Source: an uncultured beta proteobacterium
GTDB taxonomy: Bacteria > Pseudomonadota > Gammaproteobacteria > Burkholderiales > Burkholderiaceae_C
Direction of reading: 5' to 3'
DNA: 34,315 bases
Assembly (NCBI GenBank): GCA_903938815.1
Contig: CAJAES010000094.1
Location: 1 to 34,315, forward strand
This document shows, piece after piece, positions 23,783 through 32,178 of the stretch. The notes under the pieces are model-generated. The model ran no database searches. It had not been told where the DNA came from and saw nothing but the letters and a program-made list of their open reading frames with translations. The position numbers and the translations under genes are program-made. The first letter of the stretch is position 1. Each line of letters starts with the position of its first letter.

Positions 23783-24975
23783 GGGCGCGGGGCGTTGAGC
23801 CACTTCTCGGCCATGCGCACCCACGCGGTGGCGCCGAGCGGGATCAGGTCGTCGTTGAAGTCGTAGCTGGGGTTGTGCAGCATGCACGGGCCCAGGCCAT
23901 GGCCGCCTTCGCGGTGCGCGCCGTCGCCGTTGCCGATGAGGAAGTAGCAGCCCGGCTTGGCCTGCAGGAAGAAGCTGAAGTCCTCGGCGCCCATGGTGGG
24001 CTCGAACTCGAAGACGTTTTCCTTGCCGACGACTTCCCCCAGCAACTCGCGCACGAACTCGGTTTCCACCGGGTGGTTGACGGTGGGCGGGTAGTTGCGG
24101 TGGAAGCTGAACTCGCAGGTGGTCTCGAAGGCCTCGCAGGTGGCTTCGGCGATCTTCTGCATCCGGCGCTGGATCAGGTCGAGCACCTCGGTCGTGAAGG
24201 TGCGCACCGTGCCCTGGATGGTGCAGCTGTCGGGGATGACGTTGGTGGCCTCGCCCGTGTGGATCATCGTCACCGAGATCACGGCCGTCTCGATGGGCCG
24301 CTTGTTGCGCGTGACGATGGTCTGGAAGGCCTGCACCATCTGGCAGGCCACCGGCACGGGGTCGATGCCGTTGTGCGGCAGCGCGGCGTGGGCGCCCTTG
24401 CCGCGGATGACGACCTTGAATTCGTTGGAGCTGGCGAACACCGGCCCCGACTTCACCGCGAACTGGCCCGCGGCCATGCCCGGCCAGTTGTGGGCGCCGA
24501 AGACGGCCTCCATCGGGAACTTCTCGAACAGGCCGTCCTTCATCATCTCGCGCGCGCCGCCGCCGCCTTCTTCGGCCGGCTGGAAGATGAGGTAGACCGT
24601 GCCGTCGAAGTTGCGGTGCCTGGCCAGGTGCTTGGCGGCGGCCAGCAGCATGGCGGTGTGTCCGTCGTGGCCGCAGGCGTGCATCTTGCCGTGGTGCTTG
24701 CTGGCGTGCGGGAAGTGGTTGTGCTCGGTCATCGGCAGCGCATCGATGTCGGCGCGCAGGCCGATGGCGCGGTCGGACGTGCCGTTCTTGACGATGCCCA
24801 CCACGCCCGTGGTGCCCATGCCCCGGTGGATGGGGATGCCCCAGTCCGTGAGCGCCTGCGCGATGACGTCGGCGGTGCGGACTTCCTGGAAGCAGAGCTC
24901 CGGGTGGGCATGGATGTCGCGTCGCAGCGCCGTGATGGCGCTCGCGTCGGCGAGGATGGAGTCGATCAGGTTCAT
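23779..24975 (-). CDS. M20-family amidohydrolase (hippurate hydrolase-like)
   Basis: Product of 398 residues of the M20D amidohydrolase group, zinc or manganese enzymes that cleave N-acyl amino acids such as hippurate. The metal-binding MHACGHDGHTAMLL, catalytic PAEEGGGGAREM, the dimerisation-domain segment VVIRGKGAHAALPHNGIDPV, VTMIHTGEATNVIPDSCTIQ and the C-terminal TMGAEDFSFFLQAKPGCYF are all present. No signal peptide is visible, so it is cytoplasmic. It lies between the binding-protein gene (66 bp upstream) and the DUF2817-like gene (ATGA overlap). The combination suggests uptake and breakdown of an acylated amino acid or peptide; the substrate is unknown. Confidence 0.93.
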   Translation of the reverse strand: MNLIDSILADASAITALRRDIHAHPELCFQEVRTADVIAQALTDWGIPIHRGMGTTGVVGIVKNGTSDRAIGLRADIDALPMTEHNHFPHASKHHGKMHACGHDGHTAMLLAAAKHLARHRNFDGTVYLIFQPAEEGGGGAREMMKDGLFEKFPMEAVFGAHNWPGMAAGQFAVKSGPVFASSNEFKVVIRGKGAHAALPHNGIDPVPVACQMVQAFQTIVTRNKRPIETAVISVTMIHTGEATNVIPDSCTIQGTVRTFTTEVLDLIQRRMQKIAEATCEAFETTCEFSFHRNYPPTVNHPVETEFVRELLGEVVGKENVFEFEPTMGAEDFSFFLQAKPGCYFLIGNGDGAHREGGHGLGPCMLHNPSYDFNDDLIPLGATAWVRMAEKWLNAPRP

Positions 24976-25041
24976 CGGGGAGTCCGTGCGTGAGATCCAA
25001 GGCTCAGTTTACGCGCGGCCCGCTTCCTGTGTCAGCCTGTG

Positions 25042-26178
25042 TCAGCGTCTGACCTTTCCGTCCCCGGTCAGCATGGAGAGTTCGACGAAGCTCGACCCGG
25101 CGTGGTCGCGCGGGCCGAAGCCGCAGCTGAAGCCTCCCAGATCCCAGCGCTGCATCGATTCGAGGGCCGACACCAATGCGTCGCGGCTCGGGTTGCGGCC
25201 GGCCCGGCGCAGGCCTTCGGCGAACACCTTGGCGGCGATGAAGCCTTCCATGCTGGAGTAGTTGGCTGCGGCGTCGCCGCCGGCTTTCTGTACCGCAGCG
25301 ATGAATTCGCGGGCCACCGGCGTGGTGGTGCTGAAGGGGAAGGGCATCACCTGGCTGATGACGACGCCCGCGCCGTCGCGGCCGAGCTCGTCGGCCAGCG
25401 CCTGCGTGCCGACGAAGGACACGTTGTAGAACGTGCCGCCGTAGCCGGCCTTGCGCGCTGCGCGGATGAAGGCAGCGCAGCCCTTGTAGGCGCCGATCTG
25501 CACCACGGCGTCGGGCTGGGTCGGCACGATGGCCTTGACGGCGGCTGCCACGTCCACCGTGTTGCGCTCCACCAGGCCCACGGCCACCGGGGCCAGGTTC
25601 TGAGCCTTGAGCGCCTTCACCACGCCGTCCAGCCCGGCCTGGCCGTAGCTGTCGTTCTGGCGGAAGACCGCGATCTTCTTCAGCCCGAGCGAGGTGAGCT
25701 GCTTCACGATGAGGGCCGTCTCGTCGTAGTACGAGGCGCGCACGTGGAAGACCGATCGGCTGAACGGGTCGCGCAGCGCCTCGGCGCCCGTGAAGGGGCC
25801 GACGAAGGGAATCTTCTCGTCGTTGACCAGCGGCAGCGCGGCCAAGGAGGTGGGCGTGCCCACGTAGCCGAAGAGCGCGAAGACGTCTTCCTTGATCAGC
25901 TGCTCGGTGTTGGCCTTGCAGCGGTCGGGCTCGTAGCCGTCGTCGACCACGCGCAGATCGATCGGGTGGCCGTTCACGCCACCGGCGGCATTGAGGGCGT
26001 CGAACACGATGCGCGCGCCGCGGTTCATCTGCAGGCCCAGCTGTGCGGCGGGCCCGGTCATGGCGCAGGACTGGCCGAGCACGATGCGGCGTTCGGACTG
26101 CGCCAGCACCGGGGCGGCCAGGCTGGCGGCGCCGGCGGTGAGGCCGGCCAGGAGCTGGCGGCGGTGGATCATCGACAT
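25042..26178 (-). CDS. Leu/Ile/Val-type ABC transporter substrate-binding protein
   Basis: Product of 378 residues. The N-terminus MSMIHRRQLLAGLTAGAASL ending in APVLAQ is a signal peptide with a twin-arginine-like RRQLLAG, so Tat or Sec export is possible. The mature part is a Peripla_BP_6 (LivJ-like) fold: IVLGQSCAMTGPAAQLGLQM, GVNGHPIDLRVVDDGYEPDR, FALFGYVGTPTSLAALPLVN, KKIAVFRQNDSYGQAGLDGV, DAVVQIGAYKGCAAFIRAAR. It binds an amino acid-like or aromatic/organic acid ligand in the periplasm. No permease or ATPase genes are adjacent, so it is an orphan that must borrow a transporter. It is the first gene of the leftward operon with the M20 hydrolase. Confidence 0.92.
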   Translation of the reverse strand: MSMIHRRQLLAGLTAGAASLAAPVLAQSERRIVLGQSCAMTGPAAQLGLQMNRGARIVFDALNAAGGVNGHPIDLRVVDDGYEPDRCKANTEQLIKEDVFALFGYVGTPTSLAALPLVNDEKIPFVGPFTGAEALRDPFSRSVFHVRASYYDETALIVKQLTSLGLKKIAVFRQNDSYGQAGLDGVVKALKAQNLAPVAVGLVERNTVDVAAAVKAIVPTQPDAVVQIGAYKGCAAFIRAARKAGYGGTFYNVSFVGTQALADELGRDGAGVVISQVMPFPFSTTTPVAREFIAAVQKAGGDAAANYSSMEGFIAAKVFAEGLRRAGRNPSRDALVSALESMQRWDLGGFSCGFGPRDHAGSSFVELSMLTGDGKVRR

Positions 26179-26265
26179 GGAAGCGGGAGCGTGAAAATTG
26201 GCGGGCAAGTCGGCAATGTAAGCCCGGGCCGCGCGACCGGTCGGGCGCATATGCAATAGTTCGTC

Positions 26266-28332
26266 ATGGACCTCGCCACCGTGAAATCCGTCTCCGTCGT
26301 GCGCGGCGCCTGCCCTCACGATTGCCCCGATACCTGCGCCCTTCAGGTGACGGTGGAAGACGGCCGTGCCGTGCGCGTGGCCGGCGACCCGGACCACCCC
26401 CCCACGCACGGCGCGCTGTGCACCAAGGTGTCCCGCTATGCCGAGCGCACCTATCACCCCGAACGTGTGCTGACCCCGCTGAAGCGGGTCGGCCCCAAGG
26501 GGGCCGGGCAGTTCGAGCCCATCGGCTGGGACGAGGCGCTGGACACCATCGCCGCGCGCCTGAAGGCCATCGCGGCACGCGACCCCGAGGCCGTCCTGCC
26601 GTACAGCTACGCGGGCACCATGGGCCTGGTGCAGGGCGAGGGCATGGCCGCGCGCTTCTTCCACAAGCTCGGGGCTTCGCTGCTGGACCGCACCATCTGC
26701 GCCTCGGCCGGGGGCGACGCGCTGGCCGCCACCTACGGCGGCAAGCTCGGCATGCACGTGGAGCACTTCAGCGAGAGCCGGCTGATCGTGATCTGGGGTA
26801 GCAACTCCATCACCGCCAACCTGCATTTCTGGACTTTCGTGCAGCAGGCCAAGCGCGCCGGCGCGCAGGTGTGGTGCATCGACCCGCGCCGCACCGAGAC
26901 GGCCGACAAGTGCCACCACCACATCGCGCTGCGCCCGGGCACGGACGGCGCGCTGGCGCTGGCGCTGATGCACGAGCTGGTGGTGAACGGCTGGGTGGAC
27001 GAAGACTACGTGGCGCGCCACGTGCAGCAGGGCGAAGGCGGCTGGCCGGCGATGCGCGAGCGCGCGCTGCAGTGGCCGCCCGAGCGTGCCGCACAGGTCT
27101 GCGGCGTGGCGGCACAGGACATCCGCGAACTGGCGCGGGCCTGGGGCACCACGCAGCCGGCAGCCATCCGCCTCAACTACGGCATGCAGCGCGTGCACGG
27201 CGGCGGCAACGCGGTGCGCCTGATCGCCTTGCTGCCCTGCATCACCGGCGCCTGGCGCCACCGCGCGGGTGGCATGCTGCTGTCGGCCTCGGGCTGGTTC
27301 AAGAGCGCGCGCAACGACGCCGCGCTGCAGCGCACCGACCTGCTCGCAGGCCGCGCGCCACGCACCATCAACATGAGCACCATCGGCGACGACCTCCTGC
27401 GCGAGGCCTCGCCCGAGTTCGGGCCGAAGGTGGAGGCCGTGATCGTCTACAACAGCAACCCGGTGGCCGTGGCGCCCCAAAGCCGCAAGGTGGTGCAGGG
27501 CTTTGCGCGCGAGGACCTCTTCACGGTGGTGCTGGAGCACTTCCTGACCGACACCGCCGACCACGCCGACATCGTGCTGCCCGCCACCACGCAGCTGGAG
27601 CACTGGGACACGCACAGCGCCTACGGCCACACCTACGCGCTGCTGAACGAGCCCGCCATCGCGCCGGTGGGGCAGGCGCGCCCGAACACGCAGATCTTTC
27701 GTGACCTGGCCGCGCGCATGGGCTACACCGAGCCCTGCTTCCAGGACACCGACGAGCAACTCGTGGCCCAGGCCTGGCGGCCCGAGGCGGTGAACGCGGC
27801 GGAGCTGAAGGCCCGCGGCTGGGTGAAGCTGGTGATTCCCGACGCGCCCTTTGCCGAAGGCGGCTTTCCCACGCCCGACGGCCGCGTGCGCATCACCGTG
27901 CCCGGCCTTGGCCTGCCCGACCACGTGCCGAACCACGAGTGCGCCGAGACCGAGCCTGCCCTGGCGGCGCGCTACCCGCTGGCCATGATCTCCCCGCCAG
28001 CGCGGCATTTCCTGAACTCGACCTTCGTCAACGTGAAGAGCCTGCGCGCCATCGAGGGCGAGCCTCTGGTGGAGATCCACCCGCAGGACGCCAGCGCGCG
28101 CGGCATTGCCAGCGGGGCGGTGGTGCGCGTGTTCAACGACCGAGGCGAGTACCGCTGCAAGGCCGAGATCACCGAACGCGCCCGCCCGGGTGTGGTCAAC
28201 GGCCTGGGCATCTGGTGGCGCAAGTTCGGTCTGGACGGCACCAACGTGAACGAACTCACCCACCAGCGGCTGACCGACATCGGCCGCGCGCCCAGCTTCT
28301 ACGACTGCCTGGTCGAGGTGGCGCCGGCGTGA
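26266..28332 (+). CDS. Molybdopterin-dependent oxidoreductase (DMSO reductase superfamily)
   Basis: Product of 688 residues. The N-terminus has a four-cysteine iron-sulfur motif, CPHDCPDTC (C16, C20, C24) plus C52 in GALCTK. The Molybdopterin domain shows PIGWDEALDTIAARL, YSYAGTMGLVQGEGMAARFF, CASAGGDALAATYGGKLGMH, IVIWGSNSITANLHFWTFVQ and CIDPRRTETADKC, and the C-terminal dinucleotide-binding domain shows LVEIHPQDASARGIASGAVV. There is no Tat signal, so it is cytoplasmic, as for many such orphan enzymes in Burkholderiales. The residue that binds molybdenum and the substrate cannot be assigned by eye. The next gene's ATG follows 10 nt after its stop. Confidence 0.92.
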   Translation: MDLATVKSVSVVRGACPHDCPDTCALQVTVEDGRAVRVAGDPDHPPTHGALCTKVSRYAERTYHPERVLTPLKRVGPKGAGQFEPIGWDEALDTIAARLKAIAARDPEAVLPYSYAGTMGLVQGEGMAARFFHKLGASLLDRTICASAGGDALAATYGGKLGMHVEHFSESRLIVIWGSNSITANLHFWTFVQQAKRAGAQVWCIDPRRTETADKCHHHIALRPGTDGALALALMHELVVNGWVDEDYVARHVQQGEGGWPAMRERALQWPPERAAQVCGVAAQDIRELARAWGTTQPAAIRLNYGMQRVHGGGNAVRLIALLPCITGAWRHRAGGMLLSASGWFKSARNDAALQRTDLLAGRAPRTINMSTIGDDLLREASPEFGPKVEAVIVYNSNPVAVAPQSRKVVQGFAREDLFTVVLEHFLTDTADHADIVLPATTQLEHWDTHSAYGHTYALLNEPAIAPVGQARPNTQIFRDLAARMGYTEPCFQDTDEQLVAQAWRPEAVNAAELKARGWVKLVIPDAPFAEGGFPTPDGRVRITVPGLGLPDHVPNHECAETEPALAARYPLAMISPPARHFLNSTFVNVKSLRAIEGEPLVEIHPQDASARGIASGAVVRVFNDRGEYRCKAEITERARPGVVNGLGIWWRKFGLDGTNVNELTHQRLTDIGRAPSFYDCLVEVAPA

Positions 28333-28342
28333 TGTGCCCGAC

Positions 28343-29422
28343 ATGAAGCGGCTGGCCGTTCTGGCTGCGGCCCTGCTGCTGGCAGGCTGTGACACGCTCA
28401 GCTCGGTGGGCACCTCGGTGGGCTACTACGGGCAGTCGGTGGCCGGGCACCTGGACATCGTGCGCCGCGCCAAGCCACTCGGCGATTGGATCGCCGCGCC
28501 GGACACGGCGCCCGAGCTTCGCAGCCGGCTGGAACTGGCCCAGCGCATCCGCGATTTCGCGGTGTCCGAACTCAAGCTGCCCGACAACCGCAGCTACCGG
28601 GCCTACGCCGCGCTCGACCGGCCGGCCGCCGTGTGGAACGTGGTGGCAGCGCCCGAGTTGTCGCTGAAGCTGCAGACCTGGTGCTTTCCGGTGCTGGGCT
28701 GCGTGGGCTACCGTGGCTACTACGACCGCGCCGACGCCGATGCACTGGCGGCGACGCTCAAGGCACAGGGCCAGGAGGTGCTGGTGTACGGCGTGCCGGC
28801 CTACTCGACGCTGGGCATGACCGAATGGCTGGGCGGCGACCCGCTGCTGTCCACGTTCATCCGCTGGCCCGAGGGCGAACTGGCCCGACTGGTCTTCCAT
28901 GAGTTGTCGCACCAGGTGGCCTACGCCAGCGACGACACCATGTTCAACGAATCCTTCGCCACCGCCGTGGAGCGCATCGGCGGCAGCCGCTGGCTGGCGC
29001 AGCACGCCAGCGAAGCGGCTCGCAGCGAGTACGCCAGCTTCGACGCCCGACGCATTGATTTCCGCGCACTCACGCTGGCCGTGCGACACGACCTCGACGC
29101 CATCTACCGCGACCCCGCGCGCGACGATGCGGCCAGGCGCCAGGCCAAGGCCGAGCGGCTGGCGCGCCTGAACCGGGACTACGCCGAACTCAAGGCCACG
29201 CGCTGGGGCGGCTACGCCGGCTACGACGGCTGGTTCCAGCGCGCCAACAATGCGGCATTCGGCATCCAGGCGGCGTACAACACATGGGTGCCTGCCTTCG
29301 AACGGCTGTTCGAGCGCGAAGGCCGGGATTTCGACCGCTTCTACGCCGAGGTCAAACGCATGGCCGCCTTGCCGAAGGACCAGCGTTTGGCCACACTCCG
29401 CGCCCTGCAACCCGAGGACTGA
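28343..29422 (+). CDS. Lipoprotein aminopeptidase-like zinc metalloprotease (COG4324 type)
   Basis: Product of 359 residues. It starts with a lipoprotein signal, MKRLAVLAAALLLAGCDTL, lipobox LAGC with Cys16, so it is anchored in a membrane facing the periplasm. The zinc motif HELSH (186-190) with E203 in MFNESFATAVE is the HExxH...E pattern. The segment LQTWCFPVLGCVGYRGYYDR is typical of the predicted aminopeptidase family (Pfam Aminopep). Substrates are unknown. The ATG at 28343 is preferred over a GTG at 28334 because it gives a normal lipoprotein signal. The PHA-system gene follows 2 nt after its stop. Confidence 0.88.
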   Translation: MKRLAVLAAALLLAGCDTLSSVGTSVGYYGQSVAGHLDIVRRAKPLGDWIAAPDTAPELRSRLELAQRIRDFAVSELKLPDNRSYRAYAALDRPAAVWNVVAAPELSLKLQTWCFPVLGCVGYRGYYDRADADALAATLKAQGQEVLVYGVPAYSTLGMTEWLGGDPLLSTFIRWPEGELARLVFHELSHQVAYASDDTMFNESFATAVERIGGSRWLAQHASEAARSEYASFDARRIDFRALTLAVRHDLDAIYRDPARDDAARRQAKAERLARLNRDYAELKATRWGGYAGYDGWFQRANNAAFGIQAAYNTWVPAFERLFEREGRDFDRFYAEVKRMAALPKDQRLATLRALQPED

Positions 29423-29424
29423 CC

Positions 29425-29745
29425 GTGCCCGACATCCGAATCCACCGAGACCACAGCCTCGGGCTCGCCAAGGCCCGCAAGATCGCCTGGAAATGGGCCG
29501 AGGAGGCCGAGCGCAAGTTCGACATGGAGTGCACGGTGATCGAGGGCGAGCTCAGCGACACGGTCGAATTCACGCGCACCGGCTGCACCGGCCGCCTGAT
29601 CGTCGCCCCGGATCACTTCGAGGTCGACGCGAAGCTCGGCTTCCTGCTGGGCGCCTTCAGCCACACCATCCAGGCCGAGATCGAGAAGAACCTGGACGAA
29701 CTGCTGGCGGGCAGCGCCGCGAAGAAGCCGGCCAAGAAGAAGTAG
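29425..29745 (+). CDS. Polyhydroxyalkanoic acid system family protein (PHA_gran_rgn)
   Basis: Product of 106 residues from a GTG two bases after the peptidase stop. The sequence PDIRIHRDHSLGLAKARKIA, FDMECTVIEGELSDTVEFTR, GCTGRLIVAPDHFEVDAKLG, FLLGAFSHTIQAEIEKNLDE matches the small PHA_gran_rgn family, found near PHA-related genes. A lysine-rich C-terminus (KKPAKKK) could help binding to DNA or granules. A role with storage granules is suggested by the family name and by the nearby lipid genes, but the molecular function is not established. A likely bidirectional terminator follows. Confidence 0.85.
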   Translation: MPDIRIHRDHSLGLAKARKIAWKWAEEAERKFDMECTVIEGELSDTVEFTRTGCTGRLIVAPDHFEVDAKLGFLLGAFSHTIQAEIEKNLDELLAGSAAKKPAKKK

Positions 29746-29763
29746 CGCCGGCAGACACCCCGC

Positions 29764-29780
29764 GCCCGGGAAACCCGGGC
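29764..29780. terminator. Likely bidirectional terminator hairpin
   Basis: A perfect GC-rich stem, GCCCGGG-AAA-CCCGGGC, lies between two convergent genes (PHA-system protein and acyl-CoA-binding protein). There is no clear T-run, so termination would rely on the stem or on other factors. Confidence 0.6.
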
Positions 29781-29793
29781 CTGTGCGTGCGCC

Positions 29794-30048
29794 TTACTTC
29801 AGGTCTTCGATCAGGTCGATGTAGGCCTGCATGGCGGCATCCGCCGTGGTGCCCTTCTGCTCGGCCCAGGCGTCGTACTTGGCGCGGCCCACCATGTCGG
29901 TGAAGCCGGGGCGCTTGCCCTCGACATCGCCGGCCGTGGCCTGCTTGTACAGCGCGTAGATCTTCAGCAGCGTCATGTTGTCCGGCTTTTCGGGCAACTG
30001 CTTGCTGGCCGCGACGGCTTGTTCGAAGGTGGCTTTGAGGTCGGCCAT
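29794..30048 (-). CDS. Acyl-CoA-binding protein
   Basis: Product of 84 residues, the standard length of ACBP. Features: LKATFEQAVAASKQLPEKPD, LLKIYALYKQATAGDVEGKR, PGFTDMVGRAKYDAWAEQKG and DAAMQAYIDLIEDLK, which carry the four-helix pattern and the conserved Tyr/Lys residues that hold the acyl-CoA headgroup. It buffers or delivers long-chain acyl-CoA in the cytoplasm. It is divergent to the wax ester synthase/DGAT homologue, whose substrate it could supply. Confidence 0.95.
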   Translation of the reverse strand: MADLKATFEQAVAASKQLPEKPDNMTLLKIYALYKQATAGDVEGKRPGFTDMVGRAKYDAWAEQKGTTADAAMQAYIDLIEDLK

Positions 30049-30077
30049 GATGGGCTCCAGTCGGTGAAACTCTCGTC

Positions 30078-30106
30078 TTGACGCTGGGCATCTTACCCAG
30101 CATCGT
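30078..30106. promoter_or_regulatory. Inverted repeat over a candidate promoter between ACBP and WS/DGAT genes
   Basis: The 95-bp divergent region contains GCTGGG-N7-CCCAGC (30083-30101), partly overlapping a -35-like TTGACG (30078-30083). The matching -10 is weak. The repeat could be an operator controlling one or both genes; no known regulator site was recognised. Confidence 0.35.
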
Positions 30107-30143
30107 CGCCGATCCTCTAGAGCAAGAACCCCGGGAGATTTAC

Positions 30144-31574
30144 ATGACCGCAGCCGCCATCGAGCGCATGTCGCGCGTGGACACCGCTTGGCTGCGGATG
30201 GACAACGATGTCAACCTGATGATGATCGTCGGCGTGTGGCTGCTCACGCCGGCGATTCCGCTGCAGGCGCTGCGCGAACGGGTGGGCGACAAGCTCCTCA
30301 AGTACGACCGCTTCCGCCAGAAGGCCGTGCACGACGCCATGGGCGCCGTCTGGACGGAAGATGCCGAGTTCGACCTCACCCGCCACGTGGTGCCCGCCAC
30401 GCTGGACATCGCGCCCGGCGAGACCGAGCGCCAGGCCTTGCAGCGGCTGTGCGGCGAATTGGCGATGACGCCGCTGGACCCCGCGCGCCCGCTGTGGCAG
30501 TTCCAGCTGGTCGAGCACTACGAAGGCGGCAGCGCGATGATCGCGCGCATCCACCACTGCATCGGCGACGGCATCGCGCTGACCTCGGTGATGATGAGCA
30601 TCACGGACGGCGGCAGCAACCCGCCCACCCGACGTCGCCGCGAGAAGCAGGTGGCCGAGGAAGGCGACTGGCTCACCCGCGCCGTGCTCGAGCCCATGAC
30701 CGACCTCACCGTCAAGGCCATCGGCATGTACGGCAACGGGGTGGCGAAGTCGCTGGACATGCTGGCCAACCCGCAGAACCTGACCGGTTCGGTGGACATG
30801 GCGCGCACCGGTTTCCAGGTGCTGAGCGACGTGGCCGCGCTCGCGCTGATGCCCGACGACTCGCCCACCCGGCTGAAAGGCAAGCCTGCCGGCCACAAGG
30901 TGGTGGCCTGGAGCGAGCCGCTGCCGCTGGACCACGTGAAGGCCGTGGGCAAGGCCCTGGGCTGCTCGGTCAACGACGTGCTGCTGTCGTGTGCCGCCGG
31001 CGCCATCGGCGCGTGGCTCGAATCCCAGGGTGGAAACACCGAGGGGCAGGAGATCCGCGCCATGGTGCCGGTCAACCTGCGCCCGCTCGACCAGGCCTGG
31101 AAGCTCGGCAACCGCTTCGGCCTCGCGCCGCTGGTGCTGCCCATCGGCATCGAGAACCCGATCGAACGCGTCTACGCCGTGCGCCAGCGCATGAACAGCC
31201 TGAAGGGCAGCTACCAGCCGCTGCTGGCCTTCGGGGTGCTGGCGATGTCGGGCCTGTTCATCAAGCCGGTGCAGGACGCCGTGCTGGGGATGTTCGCGAA
31301 GAAGGCCACGGCCGTGATGACCAACGTGCCCGGCCCCGCCGTGCCCTTGAAGCTGTGCGGCTCCACGCTGCGCCAGACCATGTTCTGGGTGCCGGCTTCG
31401 GGCGACATCGGCGTCGGCGTGTCCATCCTGTCCTACGGCGGCGGCGTGCAGTTCGGCCTCATCACCGACCAGCGCCTGTGCCCCGAACCCCAGGCCATCA
31501 TCGACGGCTTCGAGCCCGAGTTCGAGGCGCTGACGCTGCTGACGCTGATGCTGCCGTGGGGTGAGGAAGCCTGA
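30144..31574 (+). CDS. Wax ester synthase / diacylglycerol acyltransferase family protein (WS/DGAT)
   Basis: Product of 476 residues. The condensing motif HHxxxDG is present as IHHCIGDGIAL (H137, H138, D142). The family's N-terminal VDTAWLRMDNDVNLMMIVGV, LDPARPLWQFQLVEHYEGGS, the middle NDVLLSCAAGAIGAWL, MVPVNLRPLDQAWKLGNRFG and the C-terminal TNVPGPAVPLKLCG also fit. Such enzymes esterify acyl-CoA to fatty alcohols or diacylglycerol to make neutral storage lipid. The ATG at 30144 follows GGGAGA. It is divergent to the ACBP gene and 1 bp from the converging lipoprotein gene. Confidence 0.92.
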   Translation: MTAAAIERMSRVDTAWLRMDNDVNLMMIVGVWLLTPAIPLQALRERVGDKLLKYDRFRQKAVHDAMGAVWTEDAEFDLTRHVVPATLDIAPGETERQALQRLCGELAMTPLDPARPLWQFQLVEHYEGGSAMIARIHHCIGDGIALTSVMMSITDGGSNPPTRRRREKQVAEEGDWLTRAVLEPMTDLTVKAIGMYGNGVAKSLDMLANPQNLTGSVDMARTGFQVLSDVAALALMPDDSPTRLKGKPAGHKVVAWSEPLPLDHVKAVGKALGCSVNDVLLSCAAGAIGAWLESQGGNTEGQEIRAMVPVNLRPLDQAWKLGNRFGLAPLVLPIGIENPIERVYAVRQRMNSLKGSYQPLLAFGVLAMSGLFIKPVQDAVLGMFAKKATAVMTNVPGPAVPLKLCGSTLRQTMFWVPASGDIGVGVSILSYGGGVQFGLITDQRLCPEPQAIIDGFEPEFEALTLLTLMLPWGEEA

Positions 31575-31575
31575 T

Positions 31576-32166
31576 TCAGCGAAGCTTGGTCCTGAGCTCC
31601 TTGAGCGCCAGCACGAATTTCTTCAGGGCATCCTCGGCGGCACGCCGTGCCGACAGGGAGGTGTCGCTCTTGAACTCGTCGAACTCGGCACGGCCTTCGC
31701 CCCGGACGTCGACCTGGGCGACTCGTTTGCCGCCCGCATCATCGATGAATGCCTTGATCTCGACGGAGAACTGCGTTGGCGGCCAGGTGAACATGCTCGG
31801 TGAGCTGGATATCGTCGTGAGCATCGGCGTCAGGACGTAGTTCAGGCCTTCCGCCGAGATCTTCGGGTCGGAGGGTCCTGAGACCCGCGTCACCTTGGTG
31901 AAGGCCTCGCCGACTGCGAGGTAGAGGCCGGCCTCGAGATCCCGATAGGGCTGGTAGCGGACCGAGTCGCCGCCGCCGCCGCCGCTGGTGACTTCGCGCA
32001 CGATCTCCGAGGCGGGTATGAGCAGCCCGACCGCCTTGTCGACCTTGGCTCCACCGCTGCTGGCGGTGAGGTTGCCGAGGTTGGGGGACAGCGAGATCGG
32101 ATGCGCGCATCCGCCGAGCACTGCAGCGGTAGCGATGAGGGCCAGAAGGCCGAGGATTCTGGTCAT
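31576..32166 (-). CDS. Small lipoprotein of unknown function
   Basis: Product of 196 residues. The signal MTRILGLLALIATAAVLGGC has the lipobox LGGC with Cys20 as lipidation site. The mature part has a Ser/Gly-rich stretch (TSGGGGGDS), then ISAEGLNYVLTPMLTTISSS, WPPTQFSVEIKAFIDDAGGK and a basic, helical end, KKFVLALKELRTKLR. The beta-strand pattern with a C-terminal helix resembles auxiliary lipoproteins of YajG/LptE-like shape, but I do not recognise the family. It is 12 nt downstream of a second lipoprotein gene, and both follow the LysR gene. Confidence 0.8.
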   Translation of the reverse strand: MTRILGLLALIATAAVLGGCAHPISLSPNLGNLTASSGGAKVDKAVGLLIPASEIVREVTSGGGGGDSVRYQPYRDLEAGLYLAVGEAFTKVTRVSGPSDPKISAEGLNYVLTPMLTTISSSPSMFTWPPTQFSVEIKAFIDDAGGKRVAQVDVRGEGRAEFDEFKSDTSLSARRAAEDALKKFVLALKELRTKLR

Positions 32167-32178
32167 GGTGTCTGCCTA

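Noticed and set aside
30111..30122. GATCCTCTAGAG resembles part of a cloning-vector polylinker
   Set aside because: Only 12 bases match, and the sequence continues into a normal gene start with its own ribosome site; chance or natural sequence is more likely than vector contamination.
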